Both the position numbers and the translations under genes were made by a program. From Epiperipatus broadwayi (taxonomy: Eukaryota; Onychophora; Udeonychophora; Euonychophora; Peripatidae), in the NCBI GenBank assembly GCA_028023455.1, contig JAQFVV010000018.1, positions 6,413,800 to 6,477,799 on the forward strand: DNA of 64,000 nucleotides, in the 5' to 3' direction. Below the pieces are notes generated by a model. That model saw only the letters and a program-made list of their open reading frames with translations, was not told the DNA's origin and searched no databases. Of the stretch, positions 48,610 through 59,488 are shown piece by piece (position 1 is the stretch's first letter; each line of letters starts with the position of its first letter).

Positions 48610-49540
48610 CTATGGTTATTAAAGAACCAAAGACACCAAAATGTATGGGCACTGAATTCAGACCTGTATGACTATATAAGCTAATGAGCTTGGATTGAAA
48701 ATATTGTTTTCAATTTTAGATTCATAGTTTTATATAAAACGCAGTTAGTTGAAATTAAATTGAAAGTCTGCAAACCTTTCACGCTTATAACTTATCTGAC
48801 AGCCAATCAGATATTATGCTGTCTGTCTGAATAATGATCAAACCGTGAACACAAGACAAAATTTTACAAGAAAAGGGCGGTCCACCCTCTTCTGTACTTG
48901 TCTTTCTATATATCTAAGCCAGTCTGAAATATTTAGGTTTGAAAGCATGAAGCTTTAAATATCTTCACATTTAACTCACTGAGTCTAAATTACAAACATA
49001 CAGCATGAAATCCTACGATTTACTACACAGTAGTTTTTAGATGTTATAACTTGCAGTAACATATGTAAATAATATTTATTTTATATAAAGTGCAGATAGT
49101 TAGTTGAAATTAAATTGAAAGGCTGCAAACCTTTTGCGCTTATTATAATACTTATCTGACAGCCGATCAGATGTTATGTTTACAATTTGATTATTCAGAA
49201 AGCCAGCATAACATCTGATTGGCTGTCAGATAAGTATTATAATAAGCGTGAAAGGTTTGCAGCCTTTCAATTTAATTTCAACTCATAGTTTTGTAGTTGA
49301 GATAAAAGGTGGCTGCTGGAGGGTTGTAAAGAGATTCTAAGATCTAAGTGCAGTACTCTCAGATCCAAGGCTTCTCACTGATGAAAGCCACAAGCTAGAA
49401 ACTAGTCTGGGGATATTGGATGAGTAGGCACTAGATAGGGATTTTATACACAAGTCTTCTGGCATCCATTGCTTACTCTGGCTTGCACTGAGTGGCACTA
49501 CTCTATGGAGAATTTTGCCTGTTTTAATGTTATTCTATTT
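48610..49540 (+). repeat. Hammerhead-bearing repeat interrupted by an insertion
   Basis: The same repeat as at 1130-1545, split at TCATAGTTTT by the element at 48732-49282. The core at 49366-49425 is the most intact in the window. It has CTGATGA 49378-49384, stem II AGC/GCT with a CACAA loop, GAAAC 49398-49402, a tiny stem III AC/GT, C17 at 49407, inner stem I TTCTCA/TGGGGA, and outer stem I ATCCAA/TTGGAT. Confidence 0.8.
48732..49282. mobile_element. Nested MITE with internal foldback and 10-bp flanking repeat
   Basis: The insertion is flanked by TCATAGTTTT at 48722-48731 and 49283-49292, and it splits the repeat at 48610-49540. The left end has GTTGAAATTAAATTGAAAG and the right end its reverse complement. 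A second copy of the left end starts at about 49085 and, with the right end, forms a near-perfect palindrome (arms 49102-49178 and 49207-49282). No coding capacity. A direct repeat of 9-10 bases would suit a Mutator-like element. Confidence 0.7.
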
Positions 49541-49689
49541 TATTTATTATTACTACTATAGTGCTAAGCAGTATTTAATTGGTATATATAGTGTGTCCTA
49601 ATGAAAAAAATTGGTTGCAGCACAATCTATGAACTAATATATGCATTATGTAGCAACATATATTAGATACTTGTATGGTTCATTTTCTA

Positions 49690-50640
49690 TTTGTGTAGAA
49701 AAGCCATACTGGAGCAATCTACTATCATTAAATTTTGTTTTAAATTAGATAAAAACTGCTACTGAAATGTTTAAAATAATTAAAACTGTGTATGCCAGTG
49801 AAACCATGAATCTCAACAAAATGGTTTGTGAAATTTCATGATGATAAGGTGAATATTGAAGACAACTCATGGCCAGGTACATCAAAATGATTGGAAAAGT
49901 TGCCAAAATTCTTCAAACTGATTGCTGTATATCTGTCAGATTCATAGAGGAATTCACTTTTATTCCAAAAAAGTATCCATTGCATTTTAATAGAATATTT
50001 AAAATGCTGAAGTTGTGTACATACTTTGTGCCTGCAGGGACATACAATGATCTGCAACTATAGATCCAGAATTTTAGTGAAATATCATAATAGGTGATAA
50101 AATAAAATATTTCCAACATCAGCCATTAACCAAGTGCCAGAGTGGGGAAGAGAGATTGTCAGAATAAAATTGAAAAGAATCAATCAAAAACATTGCTTCC
50201 TGTTTTTTTTATAATTCTAAAGACATTATTCAATATAAATATATTTCTGATGACTAGATAGTAAATGCTAACTACTATTTGGATGTTTAGAATCATTTGT
50301 GAGGTAAAAATTTGTACAAGTGATTTAATACCGTGACTCCTGGTTATTGTTGCACAATAATACTACATTCCAAAGCACCAAGATTATGCAGAATTTTTGG
50401 CCAAAAAAAAAAGCATTGTTGAACTTGAGCATCCACCTATTGTTCCGATTTAGGTTTCTGTTGATTTTTGGTTTTATCCAAATTTAAAGTTGACCATGAA
50501 AAGAATACACCATGATTCAATTCAAGAATCCAGAAAATTGTGACAAAGTTTCTGCTGATGATTTTGATGAAGGATTTGAAAGGCAATCAGCTTTACAATG
50601 ATTTCTAGCAGTATACTGAGTCACAAAAAGATTACTTGGA
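49690..50640 (+). pseudogene. Mariner transposase relic, longer copy
   Basis: In order: IKFCFKLDKN at about 49727, NLNKMVCE in the HTH region at about 49812, a long degraded core with open frames at 49869-50063, VFFIILKTLFN at about 50200 for the MLICFFDSKGIVH region, and FLAKKKSIVELEHPP at about 50393 for FLAKKxIPVLEHPPYSPDL, followed by VDFWFYPNLK for CDFFLFPKLK. Catalytic Asp positions are lost and the frame is broken. It covers nearly the whole transposase length, unlike the copy at 22850. Confidence 0.85.
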
Positions 50641-50670
50641 ATACTCAATAATAAATGTATATATATATAT

Positions 50671-50984
50671 AATTGAAATAATATTTTTAAACGGTTTATA
50701 AACAATTCAAACAATCTAAATCCAATATGTTACTAAACTCCTCACCTATTAAATTCAAAACTAAGGAACAACGTCATCAATTCAAATTCCACGAATCTCG
50801 TATTTTAATGTTAGAAGCTTGCGATTTTATGTTAGAAGCTTCAACATTAAAATACGAGATTCGTGGAATTTGAATTGATGACGTTTCTCCCTTAGTTTTA
50901 ATTTATCAGTTGAGGCAGTTAAAGTACCTAATTCTGATTTAAATTGTTTAATTGTTTATAACGTTTAAAAATATTATTTCAATT
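50671..50984. mobile_element. Foldback MITE of about 314 bp inserted at a TA tract
   Basis: Arms 50671-50821 and 50837-50984 are inverted copies. The outer part is AATTGAAATAATATTTTTAA (less perfect after it), and the inner 75 bases are nearly perfect (CGTCATCAATTCAAATTCCA, then CGAATCTCGTATTTTAATGT). The loop of about 15 bases is bounded by AAGCTT. It is flanked by (TA)n on the left. No coding capacity. Confidence 0.8.
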
Positions 50985-53100
50985 ATAATTACAATATTAT
51001 TTTTAATTAACGGATATTTTTATTTATTTTACATATATATATATATTATAATAAACAAATCCAATAGCAGTTCAAATTAATTACATAACAAAGCTGCATG
51101 ATTAAAAAACTTATAAATTGAATAATAAACATATAAATTGCTGTGTGGGTATTACATACAACATATAAAAAATTAGTTTATACATTTTAATCATACTATT
51201 AAATATTTAGTAAAAGAAATATATTTTGTAAAATTATAAGGGAAGAAGGAAAAACTAATTTTAATGGTACTGTAACAGTCGGGTCAAATGACGTGACAAG
51301 AGAAGGTCTCATCTAACTACTGTCGGATCTAGGGTCTGCGTGTAGGATGCAGGAGATGACACGATGAAGAACCTGACTCATGATTACATCTATCTTTAAT
51401 AGATTAGCCTAAGACTTATCTATCAAATCTACATGCAATTTAAATCAGTTCATCTAATATCTCACCACTCTTTTTTGGAACCGTTGCCTCAGATAATCGA
51501 ACTCAGGAAGAATTTGCGTTCGACTCTCTTAACAGGGATGTACCTATGCAGACTGTTAATAAATATATAAATTAGCTCATTCTATCTATTAGTAAGGAAT
51601 AACCTTTATTTAACATTTTCTCTCATGCTTATCAAACAGTAATGTGTGTGTGCATGTGTAAAATATTGGTTATAGGATTGAATGTAAATGCTGGAACAAA
51701 ACTAGTGACTTTGTCAATTAAACAAAACTTCATAATATTTATTTACAAAAATGAAATATATTAAAAACATAGAATAAATTATTAATCAATGTACACAAAA
51801 CAAAATCCAAAAAAAATATTTACAAGTAAAAAGGAATTATTTAGATATATTCTTCTAAACTTATAACTTTTATGTCTATGATGAGTATCTATCATTTTAT
51901 TAATTAAACAATTTAAAATTATTTACCCTTATTTCTCATGATAGACACTCATAATATAAACATTTATATATCCAAAAGTAATGAAAAATTTACTAAATAA
52001 AAGTGAGATTGCTAACTAAATTAGAAATTTAAGTGCAACTCCCGATGCAGTACGCAGTTCTAAGCATGGAAGTTGGTTGATCTAAAATAATTACCTTGCA
52101 TATTTATATATCATGGAAGAAATATAATAAATAAACAATACATGATATGATAGCAAAGCAAGTAAATAGTAAAGAATATTAATTAAAAAGTGTTAATCAT
52201 TTATTCATTATAAAGATCTTAGGAATTCTATTAGTAAAACATATAATACATACTATAAGTGGTCATGTCATGTTGTGGTATTGGTTATTTTACCATTTAA
52301 GTATTCTGTTTGAGCACTCAATTTCATAGCCATAGATGAAAATCAAGTATTTTAGCAGAAAACCACCTAAATTTTATTAAAAAAAAAAAAAAATCAGACT
52401 TTTTAACCTTCCCCTCCCCCTACTCTCTTGACACTTTCTTATGTTGGACCATTCCAAATTGTTGAATTAAACCATTAGTACTTCCAGAATATAAGACTGA
52501 GATAATAAAATAAAAATACAAAAAAAAAATAAGACATCTATACAAAAGAATAAAATCATATTTACAATATTTCATGAATCGATATGATCAGGCACAATTC
52601 TTCCTCAGAGTAAATAGTTCTTACAATTTATGCATTTTTTTATTATAGGCGTTGAGAACTCCTTATTGATTCTGAATAGCACATTCTGAACATATTTATA
52701 TTGGCAGTAGGTGATTTTGTTTTGTTCATGTAAATTTCCATCCTGCATGGCTCCCGTTTATCAGGCACTTCAACGTAGACAGATAGATGTTAATTTCACA
52801 TGGCCATAGTGGATAAATGCTCCAACTGAAAATAATCGTTCTAGCCAAAATATATATTTTGCAATATATATCTAGGTTTATATAGATATGCGGTTCGCAT
52901 TTAATAAAATATATATATAGAATACAGCTATTTACTGTTTGCAATATTGGCTATATAAACCTTTAACTGAATAAACTGTTCTAATTTCTTTTTTAGTTTC
53001 TTCAAAAAAAAAATCATAATTCTTTCTTTAAATTTATAAGTTATTTTACACTTATCTGATTATTCAGCTGGTATAAGAATCTTCTATTTGCTTCCTTAAC
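50985..53100. other. Intergenic; a GC-richer patch may be an LTR fragment
   Basis: AT-rich except for 51270-51545, which starts TGTAACAGTCGGGTC and contains GACGTGACAAGAGAAGG. The TGTAAC start suits an LTR, but no partner or end is seen. The rest is featureless; T/A runs occur at about 52380-52393. Confidence 0.3.
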
Positions 53101-53203
53101 TTTTTCTTTTTCATATGTCATAGCATCGGCCGGGACGCGAACCCACAACCGTCTGCAACCAACTACTTGCTTGCAAGGCGGCTGCGATACCTCTCGGCTA
53201 ACA
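53101..53203 (-). mobile_element. tRNA-derived SINE, full length, antisense
   Basis: On the minus strand: GTTAGCCGAGAGGTATCGC (A box), GGTTCGCGTCC (B box), CGGCCGATGCTATGACATA and an A-rich end. It is the best-kept copy in the window and retains CpG. The tRNA-like part makes up nearly the whole element. Confidence 0.8.
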
Positions 53204-55505
53204 CTTTTTCTTTTTTTAAATGTCAAATAAATAGAAAAAAATTAATATTTGTTGAGATGCTGGTTTTAAAAAATGTCCATTTTGTAGAAAATGTTATTAA
53301 AATAACTGCTTCAATAAAAATTGATTTTTCATGTTATGCACAATAATAAAGAAGAATGATTTTTAACTGTTTTTCTTTTTATACCCAGAGTCATTTCCAT
53401 TGTTTAATCCTAGTGTGAGTGCCTATTGTTGCATTATAAAAATATTTTGATTATCAATTCATTTAAAATAATAATAATAATAAATTATATTAATAATATT
53501 CTCATCTCTTTATATTCGGTTATTTAGTACAATACTTGATTTCTTTTTTATTGCTATGACTGTTTTTTCATTGTTCAAATCATTGTCTAAATTCATTATA
53601 ATCAACACAATACAATTGTCAACATATATATATACATTTATACAAACTTTATCAATGTTTATATATATATTTTTTAAACACTAGAATTTTATTACTAATA
53701 TATATGTGTGTTTTTTTTTGTAAAATCTACCATTCCCACTATTTAATATACAATTAGTACACTGTCATAACTATTTATACATTTATATTTTTTTTAAGAG
53801 TGTTCTAGCAAAACTTTGTATTTATTTTATATTTACATTCTAATTAAAAACAATCCAATATTTCAGGGTGGCTAATGTTTGTTGTGGGTGTGATCTTAAG
53901 CTACCCTCACAGTACTAAAATGAATTTGAATAGCATAGTTTATGAAAATGTAAAGTATTTTGTGATACTTCCAGATTTGCCTTCTGAATGGGATTTTAAA
54001 AATATATTTTGCACTTTCTTTTAGTAAATTGAATGGCAAATCTAAATATATTACTGAAAATTATGAGATACTAAAATTAAGGAAGTTATAGAGCAGTTTC
54101 TAAAAGTCAGTGATTTTTTCTTCTTCCTATTACTAAGTAGATAAAGAAAAAAATCTATTTTTTTTGTCATTTATCATATAATGTAAACACATATATAAAA
54201 GTATTTGTTGCACAACACATAAATGAATTTTTATTCTTGTATTCAGATCTTGATAAGTTAATTTTTTGAAAAATATTCTTATGTGATAGGTGTAAAAGCC
54301 AAAAATATGAGGTATAAATAGATCAGAAAAGAAAAACAATGGCAGTCTATTTTAAACCTTAACTCACTAAGGAATGCACAGTAAATTCCATGCAAATAGA
54401 AAAACTGTTGCTTAAAACTTTTCCACCAAAGAGTTTGGATAACCATAACTTGCTGATTATTTTAAAGTATTTTTCCAATACTTTGTTCACAACAGCAAAT
54501 TCATTGACATTAAACTAATGGAAATCTACTATGTGTGGCTATAAAACCAAAGATCATACCAATTAAAATATCTGGAACTATAATCGGGTCCATAGATAAA
54601 CTTTGAGATTGCACAGAATGCAAAGTTGCTTGCTTTAATGAAGAAAACACTGCCATAAGGAAATAAGTACTCTGCCATAAGACCTACTGCACACAGTATT
54701 TATCAACATTAATATCCAGGACAAACATCATCTTGGATAGATTATTACGGACTTATTTATATGTATAACAAAAGGATATCTGCAGAAAATCATGGTTTAA
54801 AACTTTATAAATTTAAGACAGTTGTTAAGATTTTACATTATATTACCATAAGGCCTTAAGTTTTAATATTCATTATTATTACTTTTTTTATTATTTTCAA
54901 TATTGTCATATTTATTATCTTTATTGAATGTAAATAAATTGTTAGCTTAATTTTTATTATTAATCAATTTAGTTTGTTATGCCTTTCAAATTCATTTCAA
55001 ACATATGCTGTTAATATCCACAAATCTTGAGAAATCATGCAAACTACTTAAGGATATGCAGGGAAAATAGTAATAATTTATAAGTGATGATGATTAGACA
55101 TTAATAGATTAACCAGAAGTGAATTTTTTATTTAAAAAGTTTGATGCTTTAAGATTTAATTTTAAATTGAATCCAGAGAAACAAATTAAAATATTTTAAG
55201 GATGATAATTATACCTTAACCTTAGTGCTAGGTTATGGAGTTATATATTATTTATTACCATCATCATCAGAGTAGCGATTTACATTCCATATTTGAATAT
55301 ATATATATATCCCTTTAATTATTCAGTTATAATATACATATATTGCATAAAACCAAATCCTGATTAAATGATTCAGAATTTTATTACCTATCATTTATTA
55401 ATTATAGAAAGCTTAATAATCATTTTCAATTTAGGTATCTGTTCAATCTCCTATTAGAAGTTGTAAGGAAAATTAAAAAAAAAAAATCTAAAAATAAATC
55501 TTGTT
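53204..55505. other. Intergenic, no recognisable gene
   Basis: AT-rich sequence with several TA tracts (about 53624, 53660, 53698, 55300). 54360-54740 is slightly less AT-rich and may be repeat-derived. Nothing could be supported. Confidence 0.3.
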
Positions 55506-55509
55506 AAAT

Positions 55510-56310
55510 TTCTATTGCAAGCTTAAGTGATCAATAGATACTAGTATTTATTAAATCCATATCCAGAATTATCTACATTCCCAGACTAGTTGCTGGCTTA
55601 TGAATGTGATTGAGAAGCTAGCATCTGAATCTAGTGAACATGGATGTTTTGGACTTAATATACTTTCATCCAGCAATCACCTCTTATTCTCTTTTTTTTT
55701 TAGTATTAAATTATCAATCATAAATTAAAAAGCAAATTGTTTGAATTGAAGTCAGTTTACATACTTACATAATTGTGATACTAGTTCAGTAATACATATT
55801 TTTGTGCCTTGAGTTTTACAACTTTAAGCTCCCTTTAACTCTAACTAGGATTGGTATTAAAAAAAAAATCACATTGTGCAATTGCTTTCAATTATACACG
55901 ATATAATTGCTTTCAGAAACAAACTATCTCTAGTCTATACTAGTACTGTCATCTGATATAAGCTTGAATAATCAATAGAAACTGGTTATTAGTACTAATT
56001 AATTTCATATCCAGTGCTATTTTATTCAAGTTCCCAAACTAGTTTCTGGCTTAAATTTTCAGTGTTATCATCTGTTATAATTTTGAGTAATCAGTAGTTT
56101 TTTTAATGTGTCAAAGTGTCGGCCAGGAAGCGAACCCCAGGACAACTGCTTGTAAGACAGCTAACCACTCAGCCACCAGTAGTTATTAGACAATAGTGCC
56201 AATTAAATCCATATCCATTGTTGTTCTATTCATATATCCAGGATTAGTTTCAAGCTTATGGCCTTCATCACTGAAGAATTTAGATTTGAATAAATGGCAG
56301 CACTGAAGTC
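55510..56310 (-). repeat. Array of three decayed hammerhead-repeat units
   Basis: Units at about 55513-55640, 55965-56085 and 56086-56310 (minus orientation) share GCTTATG or GCTTGAG, then AATCAATAG, AAATCCATATCCA, CCCAGACTAGTT and a trailing CTTCATCAC-like block. The last unit reads on the minus strand GTGATGA, AGGC-CATAA-GCTT, GAAAC, TAATC: a 4-bp stem II and intact GAAAC box, but G for C3. The spacing of the last two, without the SINE, is about 150 bases. Confidence 0.55.
56097..56182 (-). mobile_element. tRNA-derived SINE inserted in the hammerhead-repeat array
   Basis: On the minus strand: TGGCTGAGTGG (A box), GGTTCGCTTCC (B box), TGGCCGACACTTTGACACAT and A-run. CAGTAGTT occurs on both sides (about 56094 and 56177), an 8-base target duplication. 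Confidence 0.75.
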
Positions 56311-57230
56311 AAATAGATATTTTACTCTTTAAGTATCACATAAACTGATGTCATAAATTGTTTTTTGGTGTATTGTAGATCTGTATAACCATGCAAGCAG
56401 ATATGCTTGATTCAAAACATTGTTTATGAATTTCAGGCTAGTGACTTGATAATAAAAAGAAATAAAAGAAGCTACTGAATGAAATTGCATTAAGTCCAAA
56501 ATAGCTAGAAACACTAGATTCAAGTTTTCAAATGTCTCATTAAACTAGAAAGTAGTATAAAGGTAAAGATAGGACAGTATTGGATATGGATTTAATCAGC
56601 ACTTTTACCAAGTATACATTGATTATTAAAAACTTATAGATGGTAACTCTAGAGTAGAATAGTTTGCTCAACAAAAGAATTTTATAATTAAATCTCTAAA
56701 TAAACTATAGATTGTTGATAAATTAAAACTATGTCTAAAAGATCTGATAATTCTAATGCTAATTGTTATGAGTGAGAATTAAAATAGAGGTTATGGATTG
56801 AGAATAAGAAATGAAATGAAGCATTGTTGAGATTGTGAAAAAAAACAAGAGGAAAAAAAGTTGATATTTAAGAAGGAAATAGGTAATAGTATTTGAGACT
56901 TAAGCAGAAATAAAAAGCTTGATGACAATTCAATGTCTCTAGTACTCTACAAAAACTGGACTATACTATTGTAGTAGCAAACCGATCAAATATGTATTAG
57001 ATTTCCTGATATCAATAAGAGTGGAATAAGGATTCAAGGTTTCTTTATAATAAACGAAAGGGCTAAATAATCAGCTATAGGAGTATACCACTCCTGATTG
57101 TATTAAGCGTAAGATAGTGTAAAAGAAAAAAAAAATCACAAAGAAGATAAATGACAGTGGGAGAAGATAAAATATAGGTATACTTTTCTATGAGAAAAGT
57201 ACATAAAGTATATATTATTCCTATAAGCAA
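56311..57230. other. Intergenic, no recognisable gene
   Basis: AT-rich sequence with purine-rich stretches at 56750-56900. Nothing could be supported. Confidence 0.3.
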
Positions 57231-57835
57231 ATGAAAGCTGGGATAGTTGCATATCAGTTATTCAGGCAAGAAAAAGTAGCAATCTATAAAAGTAAAAAAA
57301 AATCAAATCGGCAAATTAAGTTTTTTGTAGGGACCACTAGAGTGAAACTTCTGTGTAAACATCATAACCAGATAAGAACTGACTATGCACTGGAAACTAC
57401 AGATAACAGCCTAAGCAGAAACAGCAGCAACTTTAGAAAGAGCCAAGTTAAGACAATAATCAAGGCCAAGATAGAAATACTAACTAGAACTCCATCTAGC
57501 AAAAAAAAAAAAAAAGCAACAAAACTTACCAAAGACCATCATAAGTAAAATCTAGCGAAGGGATATAGAAATTGTCATTACATATCTAGCTAGCATGTAG
57601 GTCCCTGGGTTGGTAAACCGCGTAAAAATACTCAACATTAAAGCATTTGACAGGAAATGGCTTGCAGTTTGGGTCATGCTTGCACTGCCGACTGTAAATA
57701 AAGCACGAATCCCATTGACTATCTTTTTTCTATTAATACACTCTCGATGATTGGCAATAATACAGTATATTTCTTTAGGGTTATAAGAATAAGATCTAAT
57801 AGACAGCAATTTTGCTTTATCCTAGGCTATTACGT
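57231..57835. other. Two unrecognised open frames, opposite strands
   Basis: 57231-57548 (plus) is a basic 105-codon frame with no recognised motif. 57552-57809 (minus), extendable to about 57835, encodes a mixed sequence including IIANHRECINRKKIVNG and SASMTQTASHFLSNALM and is less AT-rich than the flanks. Either may be a repeat fragment. No homologue comes to mind. Confidence 0.25.
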
Positions 57836-58129
57836 ATAATATATTTAATTAAGATCAACTATTATTTGTGTGAGCCAACTGCAGCAAATATTTCGTCTAT
57901 TGTCAAGCCAGCTATCCAATCAGTATCAGTAAAATGTTTTATTTTTAACTGGAGGTTTAATTTCGAAGAATAATACGGAGTAGATGAAATGAATGTAGAT
58001 ACATAAACAATAAAATTATGCATTTAAAAGCATTATGCGAAAGTTACAATTACTTAGAAGCCCTTAGCTTGTATTTTAAAAAATGCTTTCAGATTTAAAT
58101 AAATTATTAGTAAGGGTTTTAAAAAATCA

Positions 58130-58494
58130 CTTTGAATTTTCATTATTTCGATTGCTGCCATGAACTCCACGGACTTCAATCACAGCAGCTAAGTCTACAA
58201 TTTCAATGTTATTACATGCCTTAAGATAAGATATGCTAAGGTTTTATTAATAAAGAAATATAATCTCCTTTTTCATCGTAAACACCAAAAATACAATAAT
58301 TAGTAAAAAAAAAAAAAAAAGGAGATTATAGTACAGAGCTAGTACATTACTTTTTTAATAACTTCTTTACGAGAACATTGTACCACGTGATTCGATACAG
58401 CTATAAAGCTAAGCATTGTGGGAGGCCACGTTGCCAAACAAGTGAACTATTTATGATGGCGGTTTATATATTTCATAATGTCCAAAGATTATCA
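58130..58494 (+). promoter_or_regulatory. Upstream region of SLC39A7
   Basis: These bases lie directly 5' of the ZIP7 start. They contain a CACGTG box at about 58384 and a second GCCACG at about 58430, embedded in less AT-rich sequence than the flanks. ACGTG cores can be bound by bHLH or UPR factors, and ZIP7 is stress-linked in other animals, but the connection here is only a guess. A run of A ends at about 58320. Confidence 0.25.
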
Positions 58495-59488
58495 ATGAAA
58501 AACAAACTTTTATTTGTATTATGCTTTGTTTTAATTTATTCTTTAAGAACGTGTTTATCGCAGCATGGACATTCACATGGACATGGCCATTCCCACGAAC
58601 ACGGTCATTCTCACGAACATCATCATCATTCACATCATGAATTCGAAGAACCACCAGCTTTTAAATATTCTCAACAAGCTAATGTAAAAAAAGACGTTAA
58701 AAGTGATGCACATAATGATTACCATAAAGAATCCGTACCAGTATTGCCAGCGCATGGACATGGCCATTCCCACGAACACGATCATTCTCACGACCATCAC
58801 TCACATAGTGAATTCAAAGAAACACCCGCTTCTAAGTATTCTCAACAAGCTGATGTAAAAAAAGATGTTAAAAGTGATTCACATAATCACCATCATAAAG
58901 AATCTATCCCGACACTGCCGATTAAAACTTATGATACGTTGACAATGTGGATACATGCAGTTGGTTCGTCTTTGGCAATAAGTGCAGCACCGTTTTTGTT
59001 ATTATTTTTTATCCCATTAGAAAGTAATACAGCTGAGCATCAGCCATTACTTAAAGTTTTGCTTAGTTTTGCATCCGGAGGTTTGCTTGGAGATGCTTTT
59101 TTACATCTTATTCCTCATGCAATTGTTTCACATTCTCACAAAGAGGATGAACATGGTCATACACATTCTCATTCTCATGGTGGTGATGCCGAAGAAGATG
59201 GGCACTCACATGACATGAGTGTCGGATTATGGGTATTAGCTGGAATCGTTGCTTTCTTAGTTGTTGAAAAATTTGTACGTCATGTTAAAGGAGATCACGG
59301 TCATTCTCATGGCCATACAGTTAATAATACTGAAAGAAAAGCGACAAAGCAAAAAATTAGTGATAATGAAATGAGTTTTTCTGATGATCATTTATCAGAT
59401 AAAGACAAAAAATCCACGAAAAGAAAGAAGAATAATTTAAAAGATAAAGCAGAATTAAAATCAAAAAATAAACAGCAAGAAAATTTAG
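58495..59488 (+). CDS. SLC39A7: SLC39A7 (ZIP7 / Catsup) zinc transporter, first coding exon, partial gene
   Basis: This exon encodes the N-terminal 331 residues of a ZIP-family zinc transporter of the ER/Golgi, which moves zinc from the secretory lumen to the cytosol. From ATG 58495 the order is: hydrophobic signal peptide ([15 protein letters not shown]); two tandem His-rich luminal blocks ([13 protein letters not shown] type); membrane helix at about 152-174 ending FFIPLES; helix at about 183-210 with the family signature [20 protein letters not shown]; His-rich loop; helix with [20 protein letters not shown]; then a His-rich and Lys-rich cytosolic loop. SFSDD in that loop resembles the CK2-targeted acidic serine site known in human ZIP7. 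In-frame ATGs at 58453 and 58456 (the latter with a better start context) would add 14 or 13 residues before the signal peptide, so the start is not settled. The exon ends in phase 1 at TTAG|GTATGA. The catalytic HNFTDGLAIG helix and later helices are not seen before 64000 and must lie to the right. Confidence 0.93.

Noticed and set aside
49836-50119. Overlapping open frames on the minus strand
   Set aside because: Antisense shadows of the mariner relic.
50555-50575. CTGATGA followed later by GAAA, hammerhead-like
   Set aside because: Part of the mariner relic, with no complementary stem I or stem II.
53101-53203. A functional tRNA gene
   Set aside because: A and B boxes are present, but the acceptor stem does not pair, it ends in an A-run and shares its tail with other SINE copies.
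58378-58494. Extension of the ZIP7 frame 39 codons upstream
   Set aside because: The frame begins with TTG, not ATG, and the extension would bury the signal peptide; only ATGs at 58453, 58456 and 58495 are plausible starts.
58451-58654. Minus-strand frame rich in Val/Asp/Asn
   Set aside because: Complement of the His-rich ZIP7 coding repeats.
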